43,718 nucleotides of DNA from Hyphomicrobiaceae bacterium (GTDB taxonomy: Bacteria; Pseudomonadota; Alphaproteobacteria; Rhizobiales; Hyphomicrobiaceae), in assembly GCA_025359165.1 (NCBI GenBank), contig JANYHG010000250.1, forward strand, positions 1 to 43,718. Direction: 5' to 3'. A program made the position numbers and the translations under genes. Below the pieces are notes generated by a model. It was not told where the DNA came from. It saw only the letters and a program-made list of their open reading frames with translations, and made no database searches. Positions 32,974 through 42,425 of this stretch are shown piece after piece. Numbering within the stretch: the first letter of the stretch is position 1; each line of letters begins with the position of its first letter.

Positions 32974-35619
32974 TCAAGCGAGGGTCTTCGACGCGATTTC
33001 CAGGGTGTCACGCGACAGGGATTTGACCAAGGCGATACGTTTGAGTGCAATCTGCGCCAACGCTTGCCGCTGGGGTTCGAGCGTGCGCCAGCTACGAAAT
33101 GCACCCAGCAGGCGGGCTGCAATTTGCGGGTTGATGCTGTCGAGTTCGATAACACGGTCGGCAATGAAATCGTAGCCCTTGCCGTCGGCGCGATGGAAGT
33201 TGGCCAGATTGTTCGTAAATCCGAACAGCAGCGCGCGCACCTTGTTCGGGTTCTTCATCGAGAACAGCGGGTGTTTGGTAAGTTGGCGGGTAACAGAAAG
33301 CGCATTCGATGCTGGCAGCATGGCCTGCAGTGTAAACCAATTGTCGATCACGATGTGATCGTCGTGCCAGCGATCGTAAAACTGCTTGAAGGCCTTTTCC
33401 CTGGCTTCTAGCGGCGCACGCCTGAGAATGCCGAGGGCACCGAGCTGATCGGTGAGATTGTCGGCGCGCTTGAAATGTTCGACCACACGCTTCCAGCCAG
33501 CGTCTGTATTTTGTGCAGCGAGAAGTCCCAAGGCGGCGATACGCAAAGATCGCGCTCCGACCTGAGACTTGTCAGGACTATACTCTTCGCTGATCTCGAG
33601 TGATCGATAAAGCTCGGCAAGCTGCCGCTGGAGAGCGGAGCCGAGCGAGCGGGCCAACCCGAAGTGGGCTTTTTGAATGGCGTCAGGATTGACATTTGCG
33701 GCGATGACGCGGGCCACATCTGCCATCCCGGGAAAGGCTAAGATCTGTGCGCGGTATGCCGGTTCCAGCCCCTCGTCGACGATGACTTTGCCGATGGCAT
33801 TGAAATAGCCGACGGGGGGCGATTGCTTGCCTGCTGTCTCGATATTTCCTGCGGACGCGACCAAGATGCGCATCGCATAATCCTGAGAAGCCTGCCAGCG
33901 ATTGAACGTATCGCTATCGTGGGCCAATTGAAATTCAAGATCGGCATCCGACTGCTCCAGCGCGACGTTTACCGGTGCAGAAAATCCGCGCAAAACTGAT
34001 GGAACGGGCTGCTCGGCGATGCCGGCAAATTTGAATTTCTCGACGCGCTTCGTCAGTTCCAATAAGCCCCCCTGGCATCGATCGCCGTTGAGGAACACGA
34101 GCGGTAAATCCTCGCCGGTTTTATCGAGAAGTCCTAGCCGGAAGGGAATGTGCAGTGGTTTCTTTTTAGGCTGCCCCGGTGTTGGAGCTAGTAACTGCTC
34201 GACTTTCAAAGTCAGCGTGGCACTCGCGGGATCATGCTCGAATGTGCAGTTAAGATTGGGAGTTCCGGCTTGGCTGTACCATGTCAGGAATTGGGTAAGG
34301 TCGCGTTTTGCGGTCTCGGCGAAACATGTGACGAAATCCTCGACAGTGGCGGCTTCGCCGTCATGCCGCTTGAAGTACAGGTCCATACTTTTACGGAATA
34401 GTTTTGGCCCCACCAGCGTCGCCAGCATTCGAACGAGTTCTGCGCCCTTTTCATAGATCGTGGTCGTATAGAAATTATTGATTTCCATGTATTGATCGGG
34501 GCGTACCGGGTGCGCGAGCGGTCCCGCATCTTCCGGGAACTGAGCCGATTTCAGATTGCGGACATTGTTTATTCTTTGCACGGCGCGGGAGTGGGTGTCG
34601 GAGCTGAATTCCTGGTCCCGATATACCGTCAAACCTTCTTTCAAGCACAGCTGGAACCAATCGCGACAGGTAATGCGGTCGCCCGTCCAATTGTGAAAAT
34701 ACTCGTGAGCGATGACGCGTTCGATCGAAAGGAAGTTGCCGTCGGTGGCGGTTTCCGGTGTGGCCAAGACCAAGCGATCGTTGAAGACGTTCAGTCCCTT
34801 GTTTTCCATTGCTCCCATGTTGAAATCCGAGACCGCGACGATGTTGAAAACGTCAAGATCATACTCGCGCCCAAACGCCTGCTCGTCCCAAGTCATCGAG
34901 CGTTTCAGGCAATCCATCGCCCACGCACAGCTGTTTTCCTTGCCCGGCTCGACATAGATTCCGAGATCTACCTTACGGCCCGACATCGTTTTGAAGGTCG
35001 ATGCGATAGACTTGAGATTGCCGCCGACCAACGCGAAGAGGTAGGCCGGTTTCGGGTGCGGATCGACCCATATTGCGTAGTGTCTCTTGCCGCCGGTCAG
35101 CGTGCCGCGCTCGCGCAGATTGCCATTGGAAAGAAGCACCGGGGCAGCAGCGATATCAGCCTCGATTCGTGTTGTGAAACGCGCCAGCACGTCCGGCCGA
35201 TCAAGGTAATATGTAATGCGTCGAAAGCCCTCGGCTTCGCATTGCGTGCACCAGATCCCGCGGGTGCGATAAAGCCCTGACAGTGCCGTATTGGCTTCTG
35301 GATTGCAGTCGGTGACGATTTCCAGTTTGAACGGTCGGCTCGGTACTCCCTTCAACGTGAGTGAGTTTTCATCCTTCTTGTATTTTGTGGCTTCGACCGT
35401 TTCGCCGTCGATTTTTACCGACACCAAGTCGATGTGCATGCCGTCCAGGCGGAGCGAATTCGTTTTGGCTTTTCCGTTCGGATTGGGTCGCACCTGCAGT
35501 CGCGATACGACGCGCGTCTGCGTCGCATCGAGCGTGACGTCGAGGTGTACCGTATCGATCAGGTAGCTGGATGGACGGTAGTCTTTCAAGCGAACATGAA
35601 TCGGTGTTTCTGTACGCAT
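32974..35619 (-). CDS. pepN: Aminopeptidase N (M1 family)
   Basis: This 881-residue zinc metallopeptidase removes N-terminal residues from peptides in the cytosol. GAMENKG (residues 269-275) recognises the free amino end. HEYFH (305-309) with Glu328 in LKEGLTVYRD forms the zinc site. The C-terminal half has the DUF3458 Ig-like and helical domains of the PepN subgroup (DIFNRW-like SDTFNRWQASQDYAMRIL, near FNNLANFHRADGKGYDFI-type motifs). Full length and intact. The ATG at 35619 follows AAGGAAG. It has no signal peptide. It lies downstream of mntH on the same strand, with two small inverted repeats in the 54-bp gap (TACCGG/CCGGTA and TGGCC/GGCCA). Confidence 0.96.
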   Translation of the reverse strand: MRTETPIHVRLKDYRPSSYLIDTVHLDVTLDATQTRVVSRLQVRPNPNGKAKTNSLRLDGMHIDLVSVKIDGETVEATKYKKDENSLTLKGVPSRPFKLEIVTDCNPEANTALSGLYRTRGIWCTQCEAEGFRRITYYLDRPDVLARFTTRIEADIAAAPVLLSNGNLRERGTLTGGKRHYAIWVDPHPKPAYLFALVGGNLKSIASTFKTMSGRKVDLGIYVEPGKENSCAWAMDCLKRSMTWDEQAFGREYDLDVFNIVAVSDFNMGAMENKGLNVFNDRLVLATPETATDGNFLSIERVIAHEYFHNWTGDRITCRDWFQLCLKEGLTVYRDQEFSSDTHSRAVQRINNVRNLKSAQFPEDAGPLAHPVRPDQYMEINNFYTTTIYEKGAELVRMLATLVGPKLFRKSMDLYFKRHDGEAATVEDFVTCFAETAKRDLTQFLTWYSQAGTPNLNCTFEHDPASATLTLKVEQLLAPTPGQPKKKPLHIPFRLGLLDKTGEDLPLVFLNGDRCQGGLLELTKRVEKFKFAGIAEQPVPSVLRGFSAPVNVALEQSDADLEFQLAHDSDTFNRWQASQDYAMRILVASAGNIETAGKQSPPVGYFNAIGKVIVDEGLEPAYRAQILAFPGMADVARVIAANVNPDAIQKAHFGLARSLGSALQRQLAELYRSLEISEEYSPDKSQVGARSLRIAALGLLAAQNTDAGWKRVVEHFKRADNLTDQLGALGILRRAPLEAREKAFKQFYDRWHDDHIVIDNWFTLQAMLPASNALSVTRQLTKHPLFSMKNPNKVRALLFGFTNNLANFHRADGKGYDFIADRVIELDSINPQIAARLLGAFRSWRTLEPQRQALAQIALKRIALVKSLSRDTLEIASKTLA

Positions 35620-35673
35620 GGAACTTCCTTACCGGTATCCGGTAGTAGCCTGGCCATCAGGCCAACGGTGGCA

Positions 35674-37062
35674 TCAGCCAAGCAGGCTGTTTTTAAGGTA
35701 CACGAAACCGAGCAGAATAATCAGTCCGGCCGATAAGAGGGAAATTCCCGTCAGCCACCGCGGCGCAACGAGTTCGCCCATTTTGCTTTTACTTGCCGTC
35801 ATGTGAATGAGCGGAAGCACGGCGAACGGGAGTTGCAAAGCAAGAATAACCTGCGAAGCAAGCAGAAGAGGGCCAGTCGAACCGCGACCGTATATCAAAC
35901 TCAGCAAGGCCGCAGGGATAACGGCAAGGGCTCGGGTGGCAAGCCGCCGGGCCCAAGGCGCTACATGCCAATTGACGAACCCTTCCATGACGATCTGGCC
36001 TGCCATGGTGGCAGTAACCGTCGAGTTCAGCCCACAACACAAGAGCGCGATGCCGAACAGGGTCGGCGCAATGTTGCTGCCGAGCAGCGGCGCCAGGAGT
36101 GCGTGGGCGTCAGCAAGCTCGGAAATATTCTGGTGGCCGGCTTTGTTATAGCTCGCAGCCGCCAGCACCAACAAAGCTGCGTTGATCAGAAACGCCAGCA
36201 TCAAAGCGATGGTCGAGTCGAGTGTTGCAAAGCGCAATGCCTCCGATTTTTCAGCTGTGCTGAAACCGTAGGCGCGTGTCTGAACGATCGCGGAGTGAAG
36301 ATACAGATTGTGTGGCATGACCGTCGCGCCGAGAATGCCCAGGCCGAGAAACAACATTTCGTTGTCGGACCAGATGGCCGACGTCGGTATGAAGCCGCGC
36401 GCGGCTGCCGCCCAATCCGGTTGAGCGAGCAGTATCTGTGCGCCGAAGCAAAGCGCGATGATACCCAACATCGCCACGACGAATGCCTCGAGATGGCGAA
36501 AGCCCAAGCGCTGCAGCAGCAGCACCAAAAAGACATCCAGTGTCGTGATGATGATGCCGACTTCGATCGGCAAGCCGAACAGCAGGGTTATGCCGATAGC
36601 TGTCCCGATCACTTCGGCAACGTCGGTTGCGATGATGGCGATTTCGGCAAAAATCCAAAGGCTTCGAGATACCCACACTGGATAGGCATCGTGGCACGCC
36701 TGTGCCAGATCACGCCCGGATGCAATAGCCAGGCGGGCACACAGAGACTGAAGCAAAATCGCCATCAGATTCGAAAGCAACGCGACCCACAAAAGCGCGT
36801 AGCCGAATTTCGAGCCACCTGCGATCGCGGTCGCCCAATTGCCCGGATCCATATATCCGACTGCAACCAAGTAACCCGGTCCAGCGAACGCCGCGAATTT
36901 TTTGACCGGCGTAGCCCCCTGTCCAGCTTCGTTGCTGCCCCGCTTCAGGCCGACGGGAATTCGGATCGAACGATAGACATCCGCCAAGGGTGCGTCACGT
37001 CGCGCCAAGCGCCATCCGTTGTGGTCTGACTCAATTGTTGCAGCCGAGGCCGGTTCGGGCAT
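35674..37062 (-). CDS. mntH: Nramp-family Mn2+/Fe2+ transporter MntH
   Basis: This 462-residue proton-coupled divalent-metal importer of the inner membrane has about 11 TM helices. The metal-binding motif DPGN is at residues 72-75 in TM1, and MPHN at 249-252 in TM6, both exactly as in bacterial Nramp proteins. The N-terminal 50 residues are hydrophilic and cytosolic. The ATG at 37062 has AGGA upstream. The intergenic region upstream (37063-37226) contains a 13-bp tandem repeat and separates it from a divergent TctC-type gene. I see no convincing Mur or MntR operator. Confidence 0.95.
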   Translation of the reverse strand: MPEPASAATIESDHNGWRLARRDAPLADVYRSIRIPVGLKRGSNEAGQGATPVKKFAAFAGPGYLVAVGYMDPGNWATAIAGGSKFGYALLWVALLSNLMAILLQSLCARLAIASGRDLAQACHDAYPVWVSRSLWIFAEIAIIATDVAEVIGTAIGITLLFGLPIEVGIIITTLDVFLVLLLQRLGFRHLEAFVVAMLGIIALCFGAQILLAQPDWAAAARGFIPTSAIWSDNEMLFLGLGILGATVMPHNLYLHSAIVQTRAYGFSTAEKSEALRFATLDSTIALMLAFLINAALLVLAAASYNKAGHQNISELADAHALLAPLLGSNIAPTLFGIALLCCGLNSTVTATMAGQIVMEGFVNWHVAPWARRLATRALAVIPAALLSLIYGRGSTGPLLLASQVILALQLPFAVLPLIHMTASKSKMGELVAPRWLTGISLLSAGLIILLGFVYLKNSLLG

Positions 37063-37135
37063 TCATGTATCCTAGCGTGACCATCAACGTACGGAACTAG
37101 GAACGATATTTCAGTTTTTCTCATGTTGCAACGGC

Positions 37136-37161
37136 GCACTGCTCGGCTGCACTGCTCGGCT
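37136..37161. repeat. 13-bp tandem repeat in mntH / tctC-like intergenic region
   Basis: GCACTGCTCGGCT occurs twice in direct succession (37136-37148 and 37149-37161) in the divergent promoter region. Tandem 13-mers could be operator half-sites or simple slippage. A TTGACA lies at 37178-37183, but no good -10 follows at 16-18 bases. Confidence 0.7.
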
Positions 37162-37226
37162 TCTCGAACGTCTATTGTTGACAGCCATTAGCCCGCTTAG
37201 GGTGCCCGAAAGGGGAGAAGACGACG

Positions 37227-38216
37227 ATGCGTACACGTAGTGGCTCACTGGCTCGTTCTGCGCTGCTTTTGCTCACAGCCATCGCCAGTTTTCTGGTGGC
37301 ACCGGCGGCGACCGCGCAAAAGCTGTCGGACCGCCCCATCGTCATCGTCGTGCCCTACACACCCGGCACCGGAATCGATCTTCTTGCGCGCGCGATAGGG
37401 CAAGAAATAAGCGTGCGCTGGGGTCAAACAGTCATTATCGAGAACAAGCCCGGTGCCAGCGGAAATATTGGTACACAGGCTGCCGCACGCGCAGCAGCCG
37501 ATGGGCACACGCTCATGATGACCGCCAATACCTTCGTGATGAATGCCAGTCTCTTCAAGTCGCTGCCGTATGATCCGCAGAAGAGTTTTGCGCCAATTAT
37601 CGAGGTTGCGACCGGGGCGTTGGCGCTGGCGGTTCATCCATCGCTGGAGGCGACGTCGATCGGCGACCTCGTGAAGCTCGCAACCGCCAAGCCGGGGGCG
37701 ATCAATTACGCGTCGCCGGGCCGCGGTACCCCGCAGCATCTCGCGATGGAGTTGCTGAAGTTGAAAACAAGTGCGGCGCTGACCCACATTCCTTACGTGG
37801 GTTCCGCCGGGGCGATACGCGATATCATCGGCGGGCACGTCAGTGCCATGTTCTTGCCGCTGCACACAGTGCTGCAGTTGGCCAATGATAAACAGCTGCG
37901 CCTGATCGCGGTCAGCAGCGCCGCCCGTTCGCCCCTCGCTCCCGACGTGCCGACGCTGGCGGAACAAGGCGTTGCAGGCTTCGATGTTGATCTTTGGTAT
38001 GGGCTGTTAGCACCTCGTGAGACGCCACCCGAAATCGTCAAGCGCTACAATACCGTGATCAACGAAATCCTCGCCGTTCCCGCTATGCGTACGGCGCTGG
38101 CGACCCAAGGATTGATCGCAATCGGCGGCGAACCCAGCGTGCTTGCTGACCTCATCGCACGCGACCAGCCGCGCTGGGCGCAGGTTATATCGGATGCGGG
38201 GATCGTTGCAGAATGA
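37227..38216 (+). CDS. TctC/Bug-family periplasmic solute-binding protein
   Basis: This 329-residue protein has a signal peptide (ALLLLTAIASFLVAPAATA) and the Bug fold. Family motifs are RPIVIVVPYTPGTGIDLLAR, VIIENKPGASGNIGTQ and HIPYVGSAGAIRDIIGGHV. Bug proteins bind small carboxylates, often for tripartite tricarboxylate transporters. No TctA or TctB membrane gene is nearby, which is common for these orphan binding proteins. GGGGAG lies nine bases before ATG 37227. Its stop overlaps the ATG of a flavin monooxygenase gene (ATGA), hinting that the ligand may be a substrate or an inducer of that enzyme. Confidence 0.9.
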   Translation: MRTRSGSLARSALLLLTAIASFLVAPAATAQKLSDRPIVIVVPYTPGTGIDLLARAIGQEISVRWGQTVIIENKPGASGNIGTQAAARAAADGHTLMMTANTFVMNASLFKSLPYDPQKSFAPIIEVATGALALAVHPSLEATSIGDLVKLATAKPGAINYASPGRGTPQHLAMELLKLKTSAALTHIPYVGSAGAIRDIIGGHVSAMFLPLHTVLQLANDKQLRLIAVSSAARSPLAPDVPTLAEQGVAGFDVDLWYGLLAPRETPPEIVKRYNTVINEILAVPAMRTALATQGLIAIGGEPSVLADLIARDQPRWAQVISDAGIVAE

Positions 38217-39457
38217 ATGATGCAAACCAAGCCCTCGACGCTGCCGACGACGTGCTGATCATTGGTGCCGGCATAGGCGGTCTCACCCTGGCGCTTTGTC
38301 TACATGCGGTCGGGATCTCCTGTCGTATTTTCGAGGCGGCACCACAGATCCAACACATCGGCGTCGGCATCAACGTTCTGCCACCGGCGGTTGGCGTGCT
38401 TTCCGGCCTCGGGCTCGAGCCGGCGCTCGCTGCCTGTGCAGTAACGACACGCGAGGCGAGCTTCTTCAACCGGTTCGGGCAGTTGATCTACTCCGAGCCA
38501 CTTGGGCGTTTCAGTGGGCTCGATTTTCCTCAATTCTCGATCCATCGCGGCGATCTGCAACGTGTTTTACTCGACGCGGTTGCGTCTCGCATCGGTGCCG
38601 ATCGACTCGTTACCAATGCGCGTTGTCTCAATGTCGAGCAAACCGATAACGGTGTCGTGGCAGTGTTTGCCCAAGGCGGCGCAGTGCAGCGGGCCATCGG
38701 ACGGCTCGCGATCGGTTGCGACGGCATACATTCGGCGGTGCGCAAGCAGCTCCATCCTAAGGACGGGCCGCCGCGATATTCCGGCGTCAACATGTGGCGA
38801 GGCGTGACACCATGGAAACCGATTTTGTCTGGAGCCACCATGGTTCGGGCGGGGTGGCTGACCACCGGTAAGATGGTGATTTATCCGATCCGTAACGATA
38901 TCGATGTTTCGGGAATGCAACTTGTCAACTGGGTCGCGGAAATCGAAACGCCGCACTACAACGCGCGCGATTGGAGCCGACCTGGTGATCTCGCCGACTT
39001 CCTGCCGGCTTTCGCCGATTGGCACTTCGACTGGCTTGACGTGCCCGCCTTGATCAAAGGCGCAGCCTCAATTCTCGAATATCCGATGGTGGATCAGGAT
39101 CCGCTGCCGTGGTGGACCGCTGGGCGGATCACGCTGCTCGGAGACGCGGCGCATCCGATGGTGCCGCGCGGCTCGAATGGTGCGGGCCAGTCGATCCTGG
39201 ATGCCGACATACTCGCAACTTGCTTGGCGCGTGAGGGATCGACTGTTGCGGCATTGACTGCGTACGAAGCCGCGCGTCTCGGGCCGACGACAAAAATCGT
39301 GCTGACCAACAGGACCGCACCGCCGGACGCGATTATCGGGGAAGTCTACCGGCGCACTGGCGACACGCCGTTCAACAGCATCGAAAGTGTGATCAGTGCG
39401 GCCGAGTTAAAGGCGTTGGCAGATGGCTATCGAAAGGTCACAGCCGCACCGGCGTAG
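38213..39457 (+). CDS. FAD-dependent monooxygenase, salicylate-hydroxylase-like
   Basis: This 414-residue group A flavoprotein monooxygenase has the N-terminal FAD motif LIIGAGIGGLTLAL, the DG motif in AIGCDGIHSAVRK and the GD motif in ITLLGDAAHPMVPRGSNGAGQ. These three motifs define enzymes that hydroxylate aromatic rings with NAD(P)H and oxygen. The conserved PRGSNGAGQSILDADIL segment is typical of the salicylate or 3-hydroxybenzoate hydroxylase-like subgroup. It is coupled to the Bug protein gene by a four-base overlap. The actual substrate is not predictable. No ring-cleavage gene is nearby. Confidence 0.9.
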   Translation: MNDANQALDAADDVLIIGAGIGGLTLALCLHAVGISCRIFEAAPQIQHIGVGINVLPPAVGVLSGLGLEPALAACAVTTREASFFNRFGQLIYSEPLGRFSGLDFPQFSIHRGDLQRVLLDAVASRIGADRLVTNARCLNVEQTDNGVVAVFAQGGAVQRAIGRLAIGCDGIHSAVRKQLHPKDGPPRYSGVNMWRGVTPWKPILSGATMVRAGWLTTGKMVIYPIRNDIDVSGMQLVNWVAEIETPHYNARDWSRPGDLADFLPAFADWHFDWLDVPALIKGAASILEYPMVDQDPLPWWTAGRITLLGDAAHPMVPRGSNGAGQSILDADILATCLAREGSTVAALTAYEAARLGPTTKIVLTNRTAPPDAIIGEVYRRTGDTPFNSIESVISAAELKALADGYRKVTAAPA

Positions 39458-39511
39458 GTTGGTGCCATCCGAGCCTGGAAGTGGCGAGCATGTTCAGACC
39501 GAAATCGTTCT

Positions 39512-40324
39512 TCAGTAAGTGCTGCGGTTGCCGCGGTTCGTGGCTACCTTGACTTGTGCTTTGTTTCGCGGCGAGCTGGTGTCTGCAGATCTGTTCTTGG
39601 ACTTTTCGCGGCGGAGATTGGCGTCGCGATCGCGCGCTTCGGCGGCGCGTTCCCGCAGTTTGTCTTCAAGTTCTTCCTTGGCCTGTTCGTGGGCTGCCGG
39701 GTCCTGATAAAGCTTCTCGGCGACCTTGGTGTCGGTGAAGAGACCGGCTTCTTTCCAGGATCGAATAGCAAAAACCGGTGCGCCGAAATGCACCCTGTCG
39801 AAGACATCGATCACGTCTTCATTCAGCATGCGGATGCATCCGTTGGAGACCGCACTGCCGATGCTGCCCCGCGCGGGCGTGCCATGAATGCGAAGCAGCG
39901 ACCAATCGAGATAAAGCGCGCGTTTGCCAAGTGGATTTGCAGGATCGCCGCCTTCGACGGGATCGTCGCCATTGACCGGGATCCATTTGGGATCCAAAAC
40001 TTTGGCGGCAACGAAGGTCCGGCCCATCCAGAGCTCCTCGTTTTTGCCCACGGCGACGCGATAGCGAACAGCTTCCCCTTTGCCCGTGATGTAGTAGAGA
40101 CGCCGCTCGTTATTGACGATCACCAGCGCGCCGACCGGAAATTGAAATCCCGTCTCGACGCGTTCACCACGCGGTTGCGGACCGTTGTCGACTTTGGACA
40201 CTCGGGACTGCCGAGCGGGTGCGCTGCGGGTTTCGGCATCGGCAGACGAGAATGATGCGGCAAGTCCCACGGCAAGGGCGGTCGCCCAAACCGTCGACAA
40301 CCAATTGAACCCCTGACGCCGCAC
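39512..40324 (-). CDS. L,D-transpeptidase (YkuD domain)
   Basis: This 270-residue exported protein has a signal peptide (TVWATALAVGLAASFSSADA). The YkuD domain (about residues 63-185) has His147 in LRIHGTPARGSIG and catalytic Cys163 in SNGCIRM. Such enzymes make 3-3 cross-links in peptidoglycan or attach proteins to it, and resist most beta-lactams except carbapenems. The last 80 residues are an unusual charged tail rich in Lys, Arg, Glu and Asp. The start is GTG 40324 with GGGAG upstream. The flanking gap to mutA is about 200 bp and holds no gene. Confidence 0.92.
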   Translation of the reverse strand: MRRQGFNWLSTVWATALAVGLAASFSSADAETRSAPARQSRVSKVDNGPQPRGERVETGFQFPVGALVIVNNERRLYYITGKGEAVRYRVAVGKNEELWMGRTFVAAKVLDPKWIPVNGDDPVEGGDPANPLGKRALYLDWSLLRIHGTPARGSIGSAVSNGCIRMLNEDVIDVFDRVHFGAPVFAIRSWKEAGLFTDTKVAEKLYQDPAAHEQAKEELEDKLRERAAEARDRDANLRREKSKNRSADTSSPRNKAQVKVATNRGNRSTY

Positions 40325-40524
40325 AGCTACACTCCCGACACTTGACGTTAACCCACGCTCGAGCAGCCTCTATAGTGTGTCAATTTTTGCTTGTCGCCAA
40401 GATTATCGGCAGGCTCGGCTGTTGGTAAATGGTGTATATTTACAGCCGCCATCACATCCGTCATGAGCGGTGGTGAAACATGCAGTTCCGCGCGCAGGAC
40501 CGTGACGAGTCTGCGCGACGGCTC

Positions 40525-40538
40525 GGGAGATGGCGATG
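40525..40538 (+). promoter_or_regulatory. Ribosome binding site that decides the mutA start
   Basis: GGGAG at 40525-40529 is immediately followed by an ATG at 40530, too close to be used. The second ATG at 40536 is six bases further on, which is ideal spacing. The protein therefore most likely begins MTRTQVDSL. Confidence 0.7.
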
Positions 40539-42419
40539 ACGCGTACACAGGTCGACAGCTTGTCCGCGCTTGGTGGAGAGTTCCCGCCTGCGGACATGAG
40601 CCATTGGCATTGTCTTATCGACAAGGCTCTGAAGGGTGGGGATTTTGACCGCAGGCTGGTGGGGCGGACCGCCGATGGCGTGCGTATCGAGCCTGTCTTT
40701 ACGCAGCGAGTTGTCAGCGGCTGGGGAGATCCCGGTTCGGAGTTTGGTCGCGGTTGGGACATTCGACAATTGCAAACTGACGAGGATCCGGCTGTCGCAA
40801 ACGCGGCGATCCTTGAAGACCTCGCCGGAGGGGCGACGTCGATCACACTCCAGATTGCCACGTCAGGTTGGAGCGGTCTGGCGTCTTCTGAGGCTGCAAT
40901 TGGCCGAGCACTTGATGGCGTTCTGCTGGATGTCTGCCCCGTGGCATTGCGTGCAGGCGAGCGTACACTCGAGGCCGCGGCGAGTTTGATGACGGTTTGG
41001 AAGGCGCGGGGGCTTTCGGCGGAGCAGCGGCGCGGTGCCTTCGACTTCGACCCGTTGGGCAGGCTCGCTGAAACTGGTTTGTGCGCAGCACCATTGGCTG
41101 TCAGCTTGGCGCAAAGTGCGTCGTTGATGCAGGCGGTGCAAGACTGGCCGCATGTGACCGCTTTGCGAGCGGATGGGCATGTGTGGCACGCAGCCGGTGC
41201 CAGCGAAGCACAAGAACTGGCAGCGGTTCTAAGTGAATTGGTCGCCTACCTGAAAGCGGCGGAGGCGGAGGGAATAGCGCCGCCTGCGGCACTGCCGAAG
41301 ATCGTCATAAACCTCGCCGTCGATACCGATCAATTGATGGGACTTGCAAAGCTGCGTGCGGCGCGGCGACTCGTGGCACGGATAGCAGCCGCGTGCGGAG
41401 CCGCAGATGCGGTTGCCGCCATGGCCTTTACGGCCGAAACATCGCGTACGATGATGACGCGTCGCGACCCTTGGGTGAACATGTTGCGGACGTCGATGGC
41501 GTGTGCGACGGCGGCTTGGGGCGGTGCCGACAGTGTTACAGTGCTGCCCTACACCTGGGCACTCGGACAGCCCGACTCGTTTGCTCGACGCATGGCACGA
41601 AATACGTCGCTCGTCTTGATGGAAGAAAGCGGCTTGGGTCGTGTCAGCGATCCGGCGTCTGGGAGCTTTGCAATCGAAACACTGACGGCCGACCTGGAAA
41701 AGGCGGCGTGGCTGCTATTTCAAAAGATCGAGAGCGAAGGCGGCTTGGCGGCAGCGTTGGCCAATGGCAGGCTGCAAAGTGACGTTGCGCGGACAGCCGT
41801 TGCAAAAGCTGCGGCGGTGGCACTAGGAAGCGTGCCGCTCACCGGAATCAGTGCGTTTCCTCGACTTGGCGACGACGGCGTCGTTGTAAAGCCGTGGCCA
41901 TCGCCAATTCGAGAGCCGGCAAATGACGTCGAAGGTGTTACTGTCACTGCATTGCGGAGCCATCATCCGTCGGGCCCGTTTGAAATGCTGCGCGACAAAG
42001 CCGACGCGTTGGCCTTGTCGTCGGGAAACGTACCGTCGGTTTTTCTTGCGTGCCTCGGACCGTTGTCCGGGCATGCCGCGCGCGCGACTTGGATGAGCAA
42101 TTTTCTGGCGGCCGGCGGGATATCCAGCATTCAATCGCCGCCATTGCTGCAATCGAGCGACGCTGGACAGGCATTCGTCGCGAGCGGGGGCCGCATCGTG
42201 TGTCTCTGCGCCGCCGATGCAACGTATGCCGAGATTGGCGACGCCACCATCTCGCTTTTAAAGACAGCGGGCGCGGCCAAGATATTCGTAGCGGGACGAC
42301 CAAAGGCTGCTGAAGCGTCTTTGAAGGAAGCTGGAGCGGATGCGTTCATCTACTCAGGTTGCAACATGGTGGAGACGCTGACCGCGTTGCAGGTCGCGCT
42401 GGCTGATACGGCTTCGTGA
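40536..42419 (+). CDS. mutA: Methylmalonyl-CoA mutase small (beta) subunit
   Basis: This 627-residue protein is the non-catalytic partner of the adenosylcobalamin-dependent mutase that interconverts (R)-methylmalonyl-CoA and succinyl-CoA in propionate metabolism. The TIM-barrel domain covers about residues 1-450 (IEPVFTQRVVSGWGDPGSEF, GWDIRQLQTDEDP, WVNMLRTSMACATAAWGGAD, LGRVSDPASGSFAIETL). A degenerate cobalamin-binding-like domain makes up the rest (PSVFLACLGPLSGHAARATW, IFVAGRPKAAEASLKEAGAD). The large subunit gene mutB normally follows, but here a GNAT gene begins 6 bases after the stop. The C-terminal domain lacks the cobalamin His motif DxHxxG, as in MutA proteins generally. Confidence 0.92.
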   Translation: MTRTQVDSLSALGGEFPPADMSHWHCLIDKALKGGDFDRRLVGRTADGVRIEPVFTQRVVSGWGDPGSEFGRGWDIRQLQTDEDPAVANAAILEDLAGGATSITLQIATSGWSGLASSEAAIGRALDGVLLDVCPVALRAGERTLEAAASLMTVWKARGLSAEQRRGAFDFDPLGRLAETGLCAAPLAVSLAQSASLMQAVQDWPHVTALRADGHVWHAAGASEAQELAAVLSELVAYLKAAEAEGIAPPAALPKIVINLAVDTDQLMGLAKLRAARRLVARIAAACGAADAVAAMAFTAETSRTMMTRRDPWVNMLRTSMACATAAWGGADSVTVLPYTWALGQPDSFARRMARNTSLVLMEESGLGRVSDPASGSFAIETLTADLEKAAWLLFQKIESEGGLAAALANGRLQSDVARTAVAKAAAVALGSVPLTGISAFPRLGDDGVVVKPWPSPIREPANDVEGVTVTALRSHHPSGPFEMLRDKADALALSSGNVPSVFLACLGPLSGHAARATWMSNFLAAGGISSIQSPPLLQSSDAGQAFVASGGRIVCLCAADATYAEIGDATISLLKTAGAAKIFVAGRPKAAEASLKEAGADAFIYSGCNMVETLTALQVALADTAS

Positions 42420-42425
42420 ACGACC

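Noticed and set aside
35803-37029. A 408-codon plus-strand frame antisense to mntH
   Set aside because: Composition (Gln/Arg/Asp-rich without hydrophobic core) and full overlap with a motif-perfect Nramp transporter mark it as a shadow.
40325-40535. Promoter in the L,D-transpeptidase / mutA gap
   Set aside because: A TTGACG and a TATAGT occur but are 23 bases apart, too far for a sigma-70 promoter.
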